DNA of 64,000 nt, from contig NZ_CANMAU010000006.1 of assembly GCF_947495925.1 (NCBI RefSeq), positions 304,689 through 368,688 of the forward strand, written 5' to 3'. The notes beneath the pieces were generated by a model, which saw nothing but the letters and a program-made list of their open reading frames with translations, was not told where the DNA came from and made no database searches. Positions 35,170 to 43,182 of the stretch are shown here, one piece after another. This DNA is from an uncultured Algibacter sp. GTDB taxonomy: Bacteria; Bacteroidota; Bacteroidia; Flavobacteriales; Flavobacteriaceae. Every line of letters starts with the position of its first letter. Position 1 is the first letter of the stretch. A program made the position numbers and the translations under genes.

Positions 35170-36069
35170 TTAATATTCTTTAACTAAATTTTCTATAGAT
35201 TTAAATGTACTTACATTTTCCGGAAGATCACTTAAGTCTATATCATCCAGTTTTTTTCCTAAAAGTAGCAATTTTGTATGCTCTTTATTCAAAAGAAGTT
35301 CATTAAACTCTTTAAGGTATTGAGGAATTTGATCGGTCTGAGGATTAACCGTGAAGTATGAAATAAAAGTTATTTCTTCAAAAAATTCTAATAAATCAGT
35401 TAGACTTTCCATAGGGACACTTTCCCCAAGAAAAATAGTATGATAGCCTCTGCTTCTCAATTCATAGTTTATAAAAAGTAAACCTATATCATGAATCTCA
35501 CTGTCTGGGAGAAAAAGAACAAAAGTTTTAGAAGATGGTTTAGGTTCTAAAATCTGAAGACGCTCAATGTTTAAAAGTATTTTTTGTTTTATGTGTATAG
35601 ACAAAAAATGTTCGTGAGCAGGTGTTATCGTATTGGTTTGCCATAATAACCCTATCTCGTTCAATAAAGGAAGGAAAACAGAATAAAAGATTTCACTAAA
35701 GGTTTTATTTTCTAAAAGGTTGTTGTACGTGCTATAAAATAAAACCTGATCAAAATTAATCATGGCCATTTTTAGGGCATTAATGGCATGATCTTCTACC
35801 TTAGCTCTAGAGGCAATTTCTCTTACTTTAATTGGAATTTCTTCTTCTTTAAGGTTGGCAATTTTAGAAATTTTAAGGCCATTATTGTTTAAGTAAGATA
35901 TATTTAAGAGCTTTTGAAAGCTCAATAGGCTATAATTTCTAATATTAGTTTCACTGCGTTCTGGACTAAGTAAATTATAACGTTTTTCCCATATTCTTAT
36001 GGTATGGGCCTTAATTCCAGTAAGGTTCTCTAAGTCTTTAATGCTAAAATTAACCTTAATATTGTTCAT
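35170..36069 (-). CDS. MerR-family regulator with B12-binding domain (CarH/LitR-like)
   Basis: Likely light- and adenosylcobalamin-dependent repressor of the crt genes. 299 residues from the ATG at 36069; the upstream in-frame start at 36123 is rejected because it lies over the promoter. MerR winged helix 6-75 (FSIKDLENLTGIKAHTIRIWEKRY). Four-helix and B12-binding part: W143-x9-E153-H154 (LLWQTNTITPAHEH), the capping motif of CarH, and E191-x-H193-x2-G196 (EIHDIG), whose His is the lower cobalt ligand. The residue after W143 is Gln where Thermus CarH has H132. It is encoded directly upstream of crtI-crtB-crtZ-crtY. Confidence 0.88.
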   Translation of the reverse strand: MNNIKVNFSIKDLENLTGIKAHTIRIWEKRYNLLSPERSETNIRNYSLLSFQKLLNISYLNNNGLKISKIANLKEEEIPIKVREIASRAKVEDHAINALKMAMINFDQVLFYSTYNNLLENKTFSEIFYSVFLPLLNEIGLLWQTNTITPAHEHFLSIHIKQKILLNIERLQILEPKPSSKTFVLFLPDSEIHDIGLLFINYELRSRGYHTIFLGESVPMESLTDLLEFFEEITFISYFTVNPQTDQIPQYLKEFNELLLNKEHTKLLLLGKKLDDIDLSDLPENVSTFKSIENLVKEY

Positions 36070-36090
36070 TTTTTTATTCTTTTTCTTAAA

Positions 36091-36132
36091 CAAAAATACG
36101 TATATTTTTTCAGAACATAGCAAGAACTATGT
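36091..36132 (-). promoter_or_regulatory. Promoter and candidate operator of the MerR-crt operon
   Basis: Minus strand: TTG (36123-36121), 22 bases, then TATTTTTG (36098-36091), a full Bacteroidetes promoter. Over the TTG lie ACATAG-N6-CTATGT (36115-36120 and 36127-36132), a perfect inverted repeat, and two GTTCT elements exactly 11 bases apart, the repeat period of Thermus CarH operators. Binding here would block the -33 region. Confidence 0.5.
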
Positions 36133-36263
36133 AAAAGCTTCTTTTTTTAAGGAAAAAGGCTAATGGAGGGCTTATTAATTACTGTTTCAAGGTTCGAAGT
36201 TAGTCTAGAAAGCTTTATATTATTAGAAGAAGAATTAAAAATATTCTGCAAATAGATAAATTG

Positions 36264-36348
36264 TGCGCACGAGAAGATTCGAACTTCCACATCCTAAACG
36301 GATACTGACCCCTCAAGCCAGCGCGTCTACCAATTCCGCCACGTGCGC
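36264..36348 (-). tRNA. tRNA-Leu (anticodon GAG)
   Basis: 85 bases on the minus strand. Acceptor GCGCACG pairs with CGTGCGC plus discriminator A. Anticodon stem CTGGC/GTCAG with loop TTGAGGG gives GAG (reads CUC/CUU). A long variable arm is typical of class II tRNA-Leu. T loop GTTCGAATC is present. The 3' CCA is not encoded (CAA follows). Confidence 0.95.
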
Positions 36349-36505
36349 ATATTAAAAGGCCGTAAATATAATGAAGTTTTGAAATAGTTATGTATAAATG
36401 AGGCTTTTTTGCAGATAAATTGGAGCTTTTTAAATGAGCGGGTTGTGAAAATATTACTCTAGTTTTTAATTGTTAAAAGATTAAAGTAAGAAATAAAAAA
36501 ACCTT

Positions 36506-36531
36506 TTAGGGTTTTTTTTACATTCTTGCCC
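36506..36531 (+). promoter_or_regulatory. Shared bipartite motif, copy 1 (TTAGGG-N14-TTGCCC)
   Basis: TTAGGG (36506-36511), 14 bases, TTGCCC (36526-36531), 66 bases before the ATG of the secreted protein at 36598. The same two boxes at the same spacing precede the genes at 40354 and 42369. The first box also falls in a short A/T-rich hairpin. Confidence 0.6.
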
Positions 36532-36597
36532 CATTGTAAATATAAGGATATAAGCAGTCTTTATGAATCTTAAATTAATAATTTAAAACACACAGAT

Positions 36598-37434
36598 ATG
36601 AAAACTAGAATCACAACATTTTTAATTACATTTTTTTTCACTTTATCCATATTCGCAGATAGTATTATTGTTGAAAGAAGTAATGGCAATTCTGAAAGTA
36701 TTAATTATAACTACAAGACAATTCTCAATAAAGGACTTAAAAATAATTTAGGAGACTTAATACATTTTGAGGATATTAATACAATAAGTACATCAGACTT
36801 TGATGCCTATGAAAAGATTTTAAGTAAAACACAAAGAAGGGGTTCTCATATTAAAGTCGAGTTTACCGGAGATATGAGTAAATATGCAAAACGATTAGAA
36901 AAGTTAAAACGTAATAGAGACGGAGCCGATGTGGCCAGAGGAGTAGGAGGTCTTATGTCTATAATAGGTGTTTTATCTGGAGACAGACAATTAACAGCAG
37001 CAGGAATTGCTGTTAACGGAGCTGGACAAATAGCACGTGATATTAATAATGATAGAACTATGGATACGCAAACCGCTATGCTGAAAGAACTTGACCAACG
37101 AACAAAGGTGGCAAAAGATTCTAATACATTTGAAGAAGAAAGTCTTCGTAAAGAATATGGGAATGAAAATGTAGATGGTGTAAAAGAGTTGATTAAGAAC
37201 AACCATAAAAAGGCTTTAGCCTATGCAAATTTAGCAGAGTTATCAGATAATAGTGATTATCAGTTAACGGCGGTATGGTTAAAAGCAATGATAGCGAAGG
37301 ATCAAAATAGCAAAGAAGAAGAAAGTAAAATATATCAAAGACTGGTAGACAAAGATCCTGAAATTAAAAACACCAATGAAGCTGAAAAGGAAACTAATAT
37401 TTTGGTTGAAGAGCTTTCAAAATGGAGAAATTAA
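36598..37434 (+). CDS. Secreted protein with glycine-zipper segment, unknown function
   Basis: 278 residues. Signal peptide 1-20 (ends LSIFADS). A short beta-rich N-terminal part (SIIVERSNGNSESINYNYKT) is followed by a basic helix and a glycine-zipper-like stretch (VARGVGGLMSIIGVLSGD, about 101-118, then AAGIAVNGAGQIARDIN). The C-terminal third is helical, charged and TPR-like (KKALAYANLAELSDN, LKAMIAKDQNSKEEE). Not a family I recognise. Glycine zippers are typical of proteins that insert in or tether membranes. It shares the TTAGGG-N14-TTGCCC motif with the second amidohydrolase and the outer-membrane operon. Bracketed by a terminator. Confidence 0.65.
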   Translation: MKTRITTFLITFFFTLSIFADSIIVERSNGNSESINYNYKTILNKGLKNNLGDLIHFEDINTISTSDFDAYEKILSKTQRRGSHIKVEFTGDMSKYAKRLEKLKRNRDGADVARGVGGLMSIIGVLSGDRQLTAAGIAVNGAGQIARDINNDRTMDTQTAMLKELDQRTKVAKDSNTFEEESLRKEYGNENVDGVKELIKNNHKKALAYANLAELSDNSDYQLTAVWLKAMIAKDQNSKEEESKIYQRLVDKDPEIKNTNEAEKETNILVEELSKWRN

Positions 37435-37475
37435 AAGAGAATGTTTCAATTCCATAATAATATAGTTATATTTTT

Positions 37476-37517
37476 AATCAAAGAACCTCTTACTATGTAA
37501 AAGGTTCTTTGATTTTT
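37476..37517 (+). terminator. Terminator of the glycine-zipper protein gene
   Basis: 13-bp stem (37476-37488 with 37502-37514) around AAAGAACCT/AGGTTCTTT, 13-base loop, ending in a run of five T (37513-37517). Confidence 0.8.
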
Positions 37518-37559
37518 ATAAACCAATAAAAATTGGAGTTTACGCGCTATTTAAAAATG

Positions 37560-38078
37560 CTATCGCATCTCGCTTTTAAACTTTTGTCCCCCTATGGATG
37601 CTTCATACATTAAGCCTCCTTTAGCATGAGTAAAAACTAATATACCATCACTATAATCAACATCGAAAGAAGCGCCTTCTGTAATAGCTACAGCTGTTGC
37701 TTGTGCAGAAAACTCAAACTTGTTTCCTGTAAACCTATCAAAAGCACTTTTGTGCTGAAAAAATATAATTTCAGAATACGATTGCCCACCTGCTTGAAGA
37801 CCGATTGTTAATTGAGACATCTTACAATCTCCAACTATTGAACCTCCTCTATAAACGGTTCCATTACCAGTTGCTCCACCAACACCTAATCCGCCTTTAC
37901 CTATAGAAGGGAAAACGGCGTAACCATAAGCGCTTGAAAAATATTTATTGATTTTATCATTTGTTTTTTTAAACTCTGATATGGCTTCGGCTGATTTACC
38001 TGAAACATCTTTTTGAGCAAAAGCATTTAATGTAAAAGCAATTAAAACTAAAACAATAATTGTAGATTTTGTTTTCAT
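37560..38078 (-). CDS. SYLF (YSC84-like) lipid-binding protein
   Basis: 172 residues. Signal peptide 1-21 (MKTKSTIIVLVLIAFTLNAFA). The mature part is a complete SYLF/Ysc84 domain: YAVFPSIGKGGLGVGGATGNGTVYRGG, IGLQAGGQSYSEIIFFQ, FEFSAQATAVAITEGAS and GLMYEASIGGQKFK. In other organisms the domain binds phosphoinositides or lipids; the bacterial exported form has no agreed role. Convergent with the glycine-zipper protein gene. Confidence 0.88.
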   Translation of the reverse strand: MKTKSTIIVLVLIAFTLNAFAQKDVSGKSAEAISEFKKTNDKINKYFSSAYGYAVFPSIGKGGLGVGGATGNGTVYRGGSIVGDCKMSQLTIGLQAGGQSYSEIIFFQHKSAFDRFTGNKFEFSAQATAVAITEGASFDVDYSDGILVFTHAKGGLMYEASIGGQKFKSEMR

Positions 38079-38526
38079 TATATATTCATTTTTAAAATTA
38101 TTAATAAATCACATCAATTTAAAAGTTTTCTATGAGCTAAAAAAATGTTTTAAAAGATAAATATGTTTTTGAAACCAATGATTGGACACTAAGTCATAAT
38201 ATCTTAAATGGTGCATGACAATTTCTTTACTATAATATTACTGTTTTTTTTATTGTCTTTACCATTTCTTAACTAAGGACAATAAAAAGTCTTAAAACAT
38301 AAAAAGTGAGAGTAACTACAGCTAAGAACCTCTGCATTAATTGGAATATTTTATGCGATTAACTTACCAAATAATACCGACCCATGAAAGAAAATGAGCT
38401 CTTAATTTTGTTCATATATAGAGGAAAGGTACCTCAAATTGGGTTTTATAAATGTTTTTAATTTTTGTTATCTTCGAAAGACAAGATCAAATTAGCTTTA
38501 AAACGAGATAACAAAATTAGATCCTT
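38079..38526. other. 448-base gene-free region before the amidohydrolases
   Basis: AT-rich gap between divergent genes. I see no RNA gene and no strong promoter. Near its end GTTATCT (38467-38473) and AGATAAC (38506-38512) form a spaced inverted repeat, and TATCTTCG (38469-38476) is one mismatch from a -7 box for the 38527 gene. ATTGGG followed by AAGACA at 38478 is reminiscent of the shared motif, but there is no TTGCCC. Confidence 0.4.
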
Positions 38527-40257
38527 ATGAACACATTTAAAAAAACAGTAAAAAGTGCAATAGTATTAATTGTACTTACATTAATTGTGAGCTGTAAATC
38601 TGAAAAAAAGGAAGATGCGGCAGATATGGTTTTTACAAACGGAAAAGTCTATACGGTTAATAAAAATGAACCTTGGGCAGAGTCAGTTGCTATAAAAGAT
38701 GACAAAATAGTATTCGTGGGCTCATCTGAAGAAGCTAAAAAATATATTGATGAACATACAGAAACAACAGATTTAAATGGAAAAATGATGCTTCCGGGAT
38801 TTGTTGATGCACATTCTCACCCTATTGCAGGTGGTTTAATTATGACAGGTATCGATTTACAATCAGACGATACCAATGAAATATTCAATAAACTAAAAAA
38901 ATATGTTACTAAAAATTCTGACCATAAAATTGTTCAAGGCTATGGTGTAAGATTTAATCCTTGGAATGGAAATTGGCCAACAGCCAAAATGTTGGATGAA
39001 ATAGAGTCTGAACGTCCAGTTTATTTATGGACTATCGATGGTCATGGTGCATGGGTAAATTCAAAAGCCTTAGAATTAGCAGGTATTGATAAAAATACGC
39101 CTGAGCCAGTTCCGGGATATTCTTTTTTTACAAGAGATAATGAAGGAAATCCAACAGGATGGATTGTAGAGTTACCGGCACAAATGCAAGTACTGAATGC
39201 TTTAGTGAAAGTAGATTCAGATTATATTGCTAGAGGTGTTGCCGAATGGTTACCAAGATTTGCTGCATCTGGATTGACATCCATTCAAGATTTAGGAATG
39301 GGCGGGCAGCCTGAGGATATGGGCTTTGCTTTATTTCAAAAATTAGAAGAAGAAGGAAAACTACCTATACGATTACAAGGCGTTTATTATTGGAATAATC
39401 CAGAAATTGATCCGATACCAGAAATTGTTAGATTGCGAAAAACCTTTAATTCTGAATTAGTAAAAGCCACTCATTTAAAAATTAATGTAGATGGGGGAGA
39501 TGATAAACACAACGCATTATATGTAGATGGTTATGCAGATAAGCCTGAATTAAAAGTTGACCCTATTATTCCCGTAGCCATAATTAATGATGCTGTGCAT
39601 AGGGCAGACTCCCTTGGTATTGATATTGCAAGTCATTGTTTTGGTGATGGTGCGGTAAGAATAATTTTAGATGCTGTAGAATTGGCAAGAAAAGCAAATC
39701 CAGATAGAAAGCGTTATAACCTTATAAATCATGGTTTATTAATTCATCCTGATGATTATTCACGCTTTAAGGAATTAGATGTCGCCTATGAAACTACTGG
39801 AGCATGGATGTCTCTAGATCCAGCTATGATAGATATTACCATGAAAAGATTGGGGGAAGAACGAGTTAATTTGTACGCGCCAGTGAACAAAATTCATGCC
39901 TTAGGTGGGAGAGTAGCGTTAGGGTCAGATTGGCCAGTTTCAGGTTATATTTCAGAATATAGACCATTGTCAGAAATTCAAGGTGCCGTTACACGACAAT
40001 TACCTGGCAGAGAAAACTTCCCGCCATTGGGAGGAGAATCTGCTAAAATTCCTTTGGACCTAGCTTTGTTTATGCAAACTTATGGTGCAGCTGATGCCAT
40101 GGGCATTTCTAATATTACAGGTTCGATTGAAAAAGGAAAGAAGGCGGATTTAGTAATATTAGAAAAAAATCTTTTTGACGTGCAGCCTAACGAAATATCA
40201 ACGGTAAAAGTACTTTCAACAATGCTTAATGGGAAATATACCCATCAATCAAATTAG
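38527..40257 (+). CDS. Amidohydrolase family 3 lipoprotein, paralogue 1
   Basis: 576 residues. Lipobox TLIVSCKS puts it on a membrane outside the cytoplasm. It has the YtcJ/N-substituted formamide deformylase-type amidohydrolase layout: N-terminal strand FTNGKVYTVNKNEPWAESVAI, metal motif GFVDAHSHPIAGG, HLKINVDGG with the bridging-lysine position, ASHCFGDGAV, NHGLLIHPDD, and GSDWPVSG with the catalytic Asp. The C-terminus returns to a beta-sandwich (GSIEKGKKADLVILEKN). Hydrolyses an amide-type bond; substrate unknown. The closest relative is the next gene (same N-terminal 45 residues in outline), so this is a tandem duplication. Confidence 0.88.
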   Translation: MNTFKKTVKSAIVLIVLTLIVSCKSEKKEDAADMVFTNGKVYTVNKNEPWAESVAIKDDKIVFVGSSEEAKKYIDEHTETTDLNGKMMLPGFVDAHSHPIAGGLIMTGIDLQSDDTNEIFNKLKKYVTKNSDHKIVQGYGVRFNPWNGNWPTAKMLDEIESERPVYLWTIDGHGAWVNSKALELAGIDKNTPEPVPGYSFFTRDNEGNPTGWIVELPAQMQVLNALVKVDSDYIARGVAEWLPRFAASGLTSIQDLGMGGQPEDMGFALFQKLEEEGKLPIRLQGVYYWNNPEIDPIPEIVRLRKTFNSELVKATHLKINVDGGDDKHNALYVDGYADKPELKVDPIIPVAIINDAVHRADSLGIDIASHCFGDGAVRIILDAVELARKANPDRKRYNLINHGLLIHPDDYSRFKELDVAYETTGAWMSLDPAMIDITMKRLGEERVNLYAPVNKIHALGGRVALGSDWPVSGYISEYRPLSEIQGAVTRQLPGRENFPPLGGESAKIPLDLALFMQTYGAADAMGISNITGSIEKGKKADLVILEKNLFDVQPNEISTVKVLSTMLNGKYTHQSN

Positions 40258-40292
40258 AGTTTTTAAAAAAAATTAAAAAAAAATATTTTCTA

Positions 40293-40318
40293 TTAGGGAT
40301 TTAGAATCATAATTGCCC
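40293..40318 (+). promoter_or_regulatory. Shared bipartite motif, copy 2 (TTAGGG-N14-TTGCCC)
   Basis: TTAGGG (40293-40298) and TTGCCC (40313-40318) with 14 bases between, 35 bases before the ATG at 40354. Further similarity to copy 3: AAGACA starts 12 bases after TTGCCC in both. Confidence 0.7.
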
Positions 40319-40353
40319 TGTTGTTAATAGAAGACACATAAAATTTTATTCAA

Positions 40354-42201
40354 ATGAAAACAATTAAATTAGTAGTTAGCCTTTTTGTAGCTTTTATCAT
40401 AATAAGCTGTAAATCTGAAATCAAAAAAGATATAGCCGATCAGGTATTTACCAATGGTAAAGTGTATACAGTAAACAAAGCCCAACCTTGGGCCGAAGCT
40501 GTGGCTATTAAAGATAATAAAATTGTATTTGTAGGGTCCACTGCTGGTGCACAGGCTTATATTGGTAAGGCAACGAAAACTACGGACTTAAAAGGAAATA
40601 CCATGTTGCCTGGTTTTGTAAGTGCTCACGATCACCTAATCGCTTCTGGATGGACCACTTTAGGGGTTCAAATTTATGATGCCAAGGATAAGGTAGATGC
40701 ATTGGCAAAAATAAAGGCATATGCTGAAGCTAATCCAGACAAGAAGGTTATCCAAGGTATTGGATGGGATCAAGGTATGTTGGGGGGCTTGCCAACAGCA
40801 AAAGATTTAGATGCTGCAGTACCCAACAGACCTGCTTTTATTTTAGATAATACCATTCATGACGGTTGGTTAAATACAGCGGCTTTGAAAGCTGCGAATA
40901 TTACTAAAGATACACCAGATACCGTTCCCGGAGTAACCTACTGGGTGCGTGATGCATCAGGTACGCCAACGGGGGTTGCTATTGAAATACAATGGTTTGA
41001 TGCCTATGGAGAAGTGGCCTGGGATGCTGAAAGTATGATTAAAGAAAGTGCAGAACAATTATATGCCATTGCTGCCAGTAATGGAACAACAACTTTTTTA
41101 TGCCCGGGTATTGTAACCCCCAATATTAAAGATGTGCATGACGGGATGGAGAAAGATTTTGAAGCAGCTCTTAAATTATTACATTCTTGGGAAGAAGATG
41201 GATCTTTAAAAATGAGAACGGTTGCTGTGCCTATGTACAAATCTGCGGTTGGAGAACCACAAAAGTTTGTCGATTTTGGTGTGAAAATGAATAAAAAGTA
41301 TAATTCGGATAAATTGAAAGTTACGCATTTAAAAATTCATCCCGAAGGTAATACCGTTGCAGGAACCGCACCACATTTTGATAATTATCAGGGTATGGAT
41401 ACCAATGGGTCTTTTAATGTGCAACCAGAAGAAACCATGGCTATTGTGACGCAAGCGGCTCAAGTTGGATTAGATGTTGTTATTCATACGGATGGAGACC
41501 GTTCAACAAGAGCTGCACTTAATGCTATTATTGCAGCACGTGAGATTAATCCAGATAATAGAAGCGCGCTTCATCATTTAATTTGGGCACACCCAGATGA
41601 TCAACAACGTATTATTGATTATGGCATACCTGTAAACTCAACACCTAATTTTACCAACACATTTGGTAATGGAGATAAGGATAACTTAAAATGGCGTGGC
41701 GCAGACCAGATTAATACATCCTTAGGACGTTACCCATATTTAGCTAGAAATGGTGTTAAGGTCAGTATCTCTGCAGATGTGCCTAGTACACCGTCAACTA
41801 TGCAAGGCCCATTATATGTAGCAACTAATGCGGTAACCTTGCGAGATATATCAGATCCAACCTCAAGACCGTTTCCTGAAAATCGTAAACCTATGACTGT
41901 TGAAGAAGCTATTCGGGCCATTACCATCGATGCGGCTTGGCAATTAAGAATGGATGATAAGGTAGGAAGTATAGAAGTTGGTAAGCTTGCAGATTTAGTG
42001 ATTCTAGAAGAAAGTCCGTTTGATGTTGCTCCAGAAGATATAGCAAATATTACAGTAAACGCGACTATTATGGATGGTAAATACACCCATAGAAAAGATG
42101 AAAGAACGGCTGGGTCATTTAAAAATGAAAAACGTTTTCCGCCAATGCCAACAGAATTGAAAGGATGTGGACATGGCGTTATGACAGATCATAGTCATTA
42201 G
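40354..42201 (+). CDS. Amidohydrolase family 3 lipoprotein, paralogue 2
   Basis: 615 residues, lipobox AFIIISCKS. Same layout as the preceding gene: VFTNGKVYTVNKAQPWAEAVAIKDN, GFVSAHDHLIASGW (metal-binding HDH), HLKIHPEGN, IHTDGDRSTRA, HHLIWAHPDD, and ISADVPSTPST with the catalytic Asp. It differs in a C-terminal extension with Cys and His (KGCGHGVMTDHSH). It has its own motif-bearing promoter and a strong terminator, so it is a separate transcript from its duplicate. Probably acts on a substrate crossing the outer membrane; which one is unknown. Confidence 0.88.
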   Translation: MKTIKLVVSLFVAFIIISCKSEIKKDIADQVFTNGKVYTVNKAQPWAEAVAIKDNKIVFVGSTAGAQAYIGKATKTTDLKGNTMLPGFVSAHDHLIASGWTTLGVQIYDAKDKVDALAKIKAYAEANPDKKVIQGIGWDQGMLGGLPTAKDLDAAVPNRPAFILDNTIHDGWLNTAALKAANITKDTPDTVPGVTYWVRDASGTPTGVAIEIQWFDAYGEVAWDAESMIKESAEQLYAIAASNGTTTFLCPGIVTPNIKDVHDGMEKDFEAALKLLHSWEEDGSLKMRTVAVPMYKSAVGEPQKFVDFGVKMNKKYNSDKLKVTHLKIHPEGNTVAGTAPHFDNYQGMDTNGSFNVQPEETMAIVTQAAQVGLDVVIHTDGDRSTRAALNAIIAAREINPDNRSALHHLIWAHPDDQQRIIDYGIPVNSTPNFTNTFGNGDKDNLKWRGADQINTSLGRYPYLARNGVKVSISADVPSTPSTMQGPLYVATNAVTLRDISDPTSRPFPENRKPMTVEEAIRAITIDAAWQLRMDDKVGSIEVGKLADLVILEESPFDVAPEDIANITVNATIMDGKYTHRKDERTAGSFKNEKRFPPMPTELKGCGHGVMTDHSH

Positions 42202-42239
42202 TTGTTATAAATTTTTAAAAAAAAGTAAAAAAATAAATG

Positions 42240-42287
42240 CAGCAAAGCCTTGTTATCTCTGGTTTAACAAAGCTTTGCTGTTTTTTT
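42240..42287 (+). terminator. Terminator of the second amidohydrolase gene
   Basis: 16-position stem with one mismatch (42240-42255 with 42265-42280), nine-base loop, then seven T. Confidence 0.9.
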
Positions 42288-42308
42288 ATCAAAAAATATA
42301 ATTTTTCA

Positions 42309-42334
42309 TTAGGGGTTTTGCTGTCTTTTTGCCC
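42309..42334 (+). promoter_or_regulatory. Shared bipartite motif, copy 3 (TTAGGG-N14-TTGCCC)
   Basis: TTAGGG (42309-42314) and TTGCCC (42329-42334), 14 bases apart, 34 bases before the ATG at 42369. TATTATTG (42338-42345), one mismatch from the -7 box, follows and would place TTAGGG at about -35. AAGACA follows 12 bases after TTGCCC as in copy 2. Confidence 0.7.
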
Positions 42335-42368
42335 TTCTATTATTGAAAGACATAAAAAATAAAAAACA

Positions 42369-43157
42369 ATGAAAACTTTAAGACAATTACTAATCGCTTT
42401 AACCTTATTTACTTCTCTAATGATCGTGGCTCAAAATGAGAGTAAACAACAAACGGCTGCTTCCAATGAAGAACAGTCTATTGATACTTCAAAACCTACA
42501 AATTTTTATTCTTTTGTAGATAATACTTTAGAATTTTCAAGTCAGGAAAACCAGAATGTTATGGGATACAGAGGGAAATTAACCTTGGCGCCTTCAGCAG
42601 AACATTTAATACTTTTTGAAGCGCCGTTGTTGTATAATGACAGAACAGATAAATTGGGAGTAGGTGATTTAAGAGCAAGATATTTTTGGTTACCTTATAA
42701 GAATTACGATAAAACCATCGGTGCTTTTGGACCATCAATTGATGTTTTTGCCCCAACAGGTAATTTTGAAAATGGTTTAGGTTCTGGACGATGGATTGTA
42801 TCTCCAGGGGTAACTGTAGGCATCATGGCGGCAGATTGGATTCAATTCTTTCCAATAGCGTCTTATCAATATGCTAGTAAACCGGTATATAATAACCCAG
42901 CTCCAGCTTTAGATGTGGCAACACATGGATTGTCTTTTCAAGTAATTACGCCAATTGTATTCTCTGATAAGTTTTTTATGCAAGTAACGCCTGTTTTTAA
43001 AATGAATAATTTTAATGATGAGCGCCAAGATAGATTTGAACAAGAGGTGTTTGCGGCTTATAGCTTAAACTCTAAAATGCAACTAACAGCCTTTTATAGT
43101 GGTAAATTTGAAGATGAAAATCATACCGTAAGTGCTGGCTTATCCGTTTTCTTTTAA
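42369..43157 (+). CDS. Outer-membrane beta-barrel, MetA-phenol-degradation/transporter type
   Basis: 262 residues. Signal peptide 1-21 (ends LMIVAQ). The mature part alternates short amphipathic strands and ends in Phe (LSVFF), as outer-membrane barrels do. The patterns KTIGAFGPSIDVFAPTGNFENGLGSGRW and ADWIQFFPIASYQY resemble the family called MetA-pathway of phenol degradation (a putative transporter barrel). First gene of the six-gene operon; followed by a second barrel of the same type. Confidence 0.7.
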   Translation: MKTLRQLLIALTLFTSLMIVAQNESKQQTAASNEEQSIDTSKPTNFYSFVDNTLEFSSQENQNVMGYRGKLTLAPSAEHLILFEAPLLYNDRTDKLGVGDLRARYFWLPYKNYDKTIGAFGPSIDVFAPTGNFENGLGSGRWIVSPGVTVGIMAADWIQFFPIASYQYASKPVYNNPAPALDVATHGLSFQVITPIVFSDKFFMQVTPVFKMNNFNDERQDRFEQEVFAAYSLNSKMQLTAFYSGKFEDENHTVSAGLSVFF

Positions 43158-43182
43158 TCTAAAAAACCAACTGAAGTTCACT

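Noticed and set aside
36494..36519. A/T-rich hairpin read as a terminator for an upstream gene
   Set aside because: No plus-strand gene ends upstream of it (only a minus-strand tRNA), only five base pairs are solid beyond A-T runs, and it overlaps the shared TTAGGG box.
36846..37202. Open frame of 118 codons antisense to the glycine-zipper gene
   Set aside because: Shadow of the sense frame: low complexity, Ser/Leu-rich, no start context; the sense gene has signal peptide, motif and terminator.
38438..38483. Fourth copy of the TTAGGG-N14-TTGCCC motif before the first amidohydrolase
   Set aside because: ATTGGG and AAGACA are present, but the TTGCCC box is absent and the spacing differs.
42309..42334. 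Sigma-54 promoter reading of GG...TTGC
   Set aside because: Sigma-54 sites need GG and GC about 10 bases apart with TGGCAC; here the gap is much longer and the first box does not fit.
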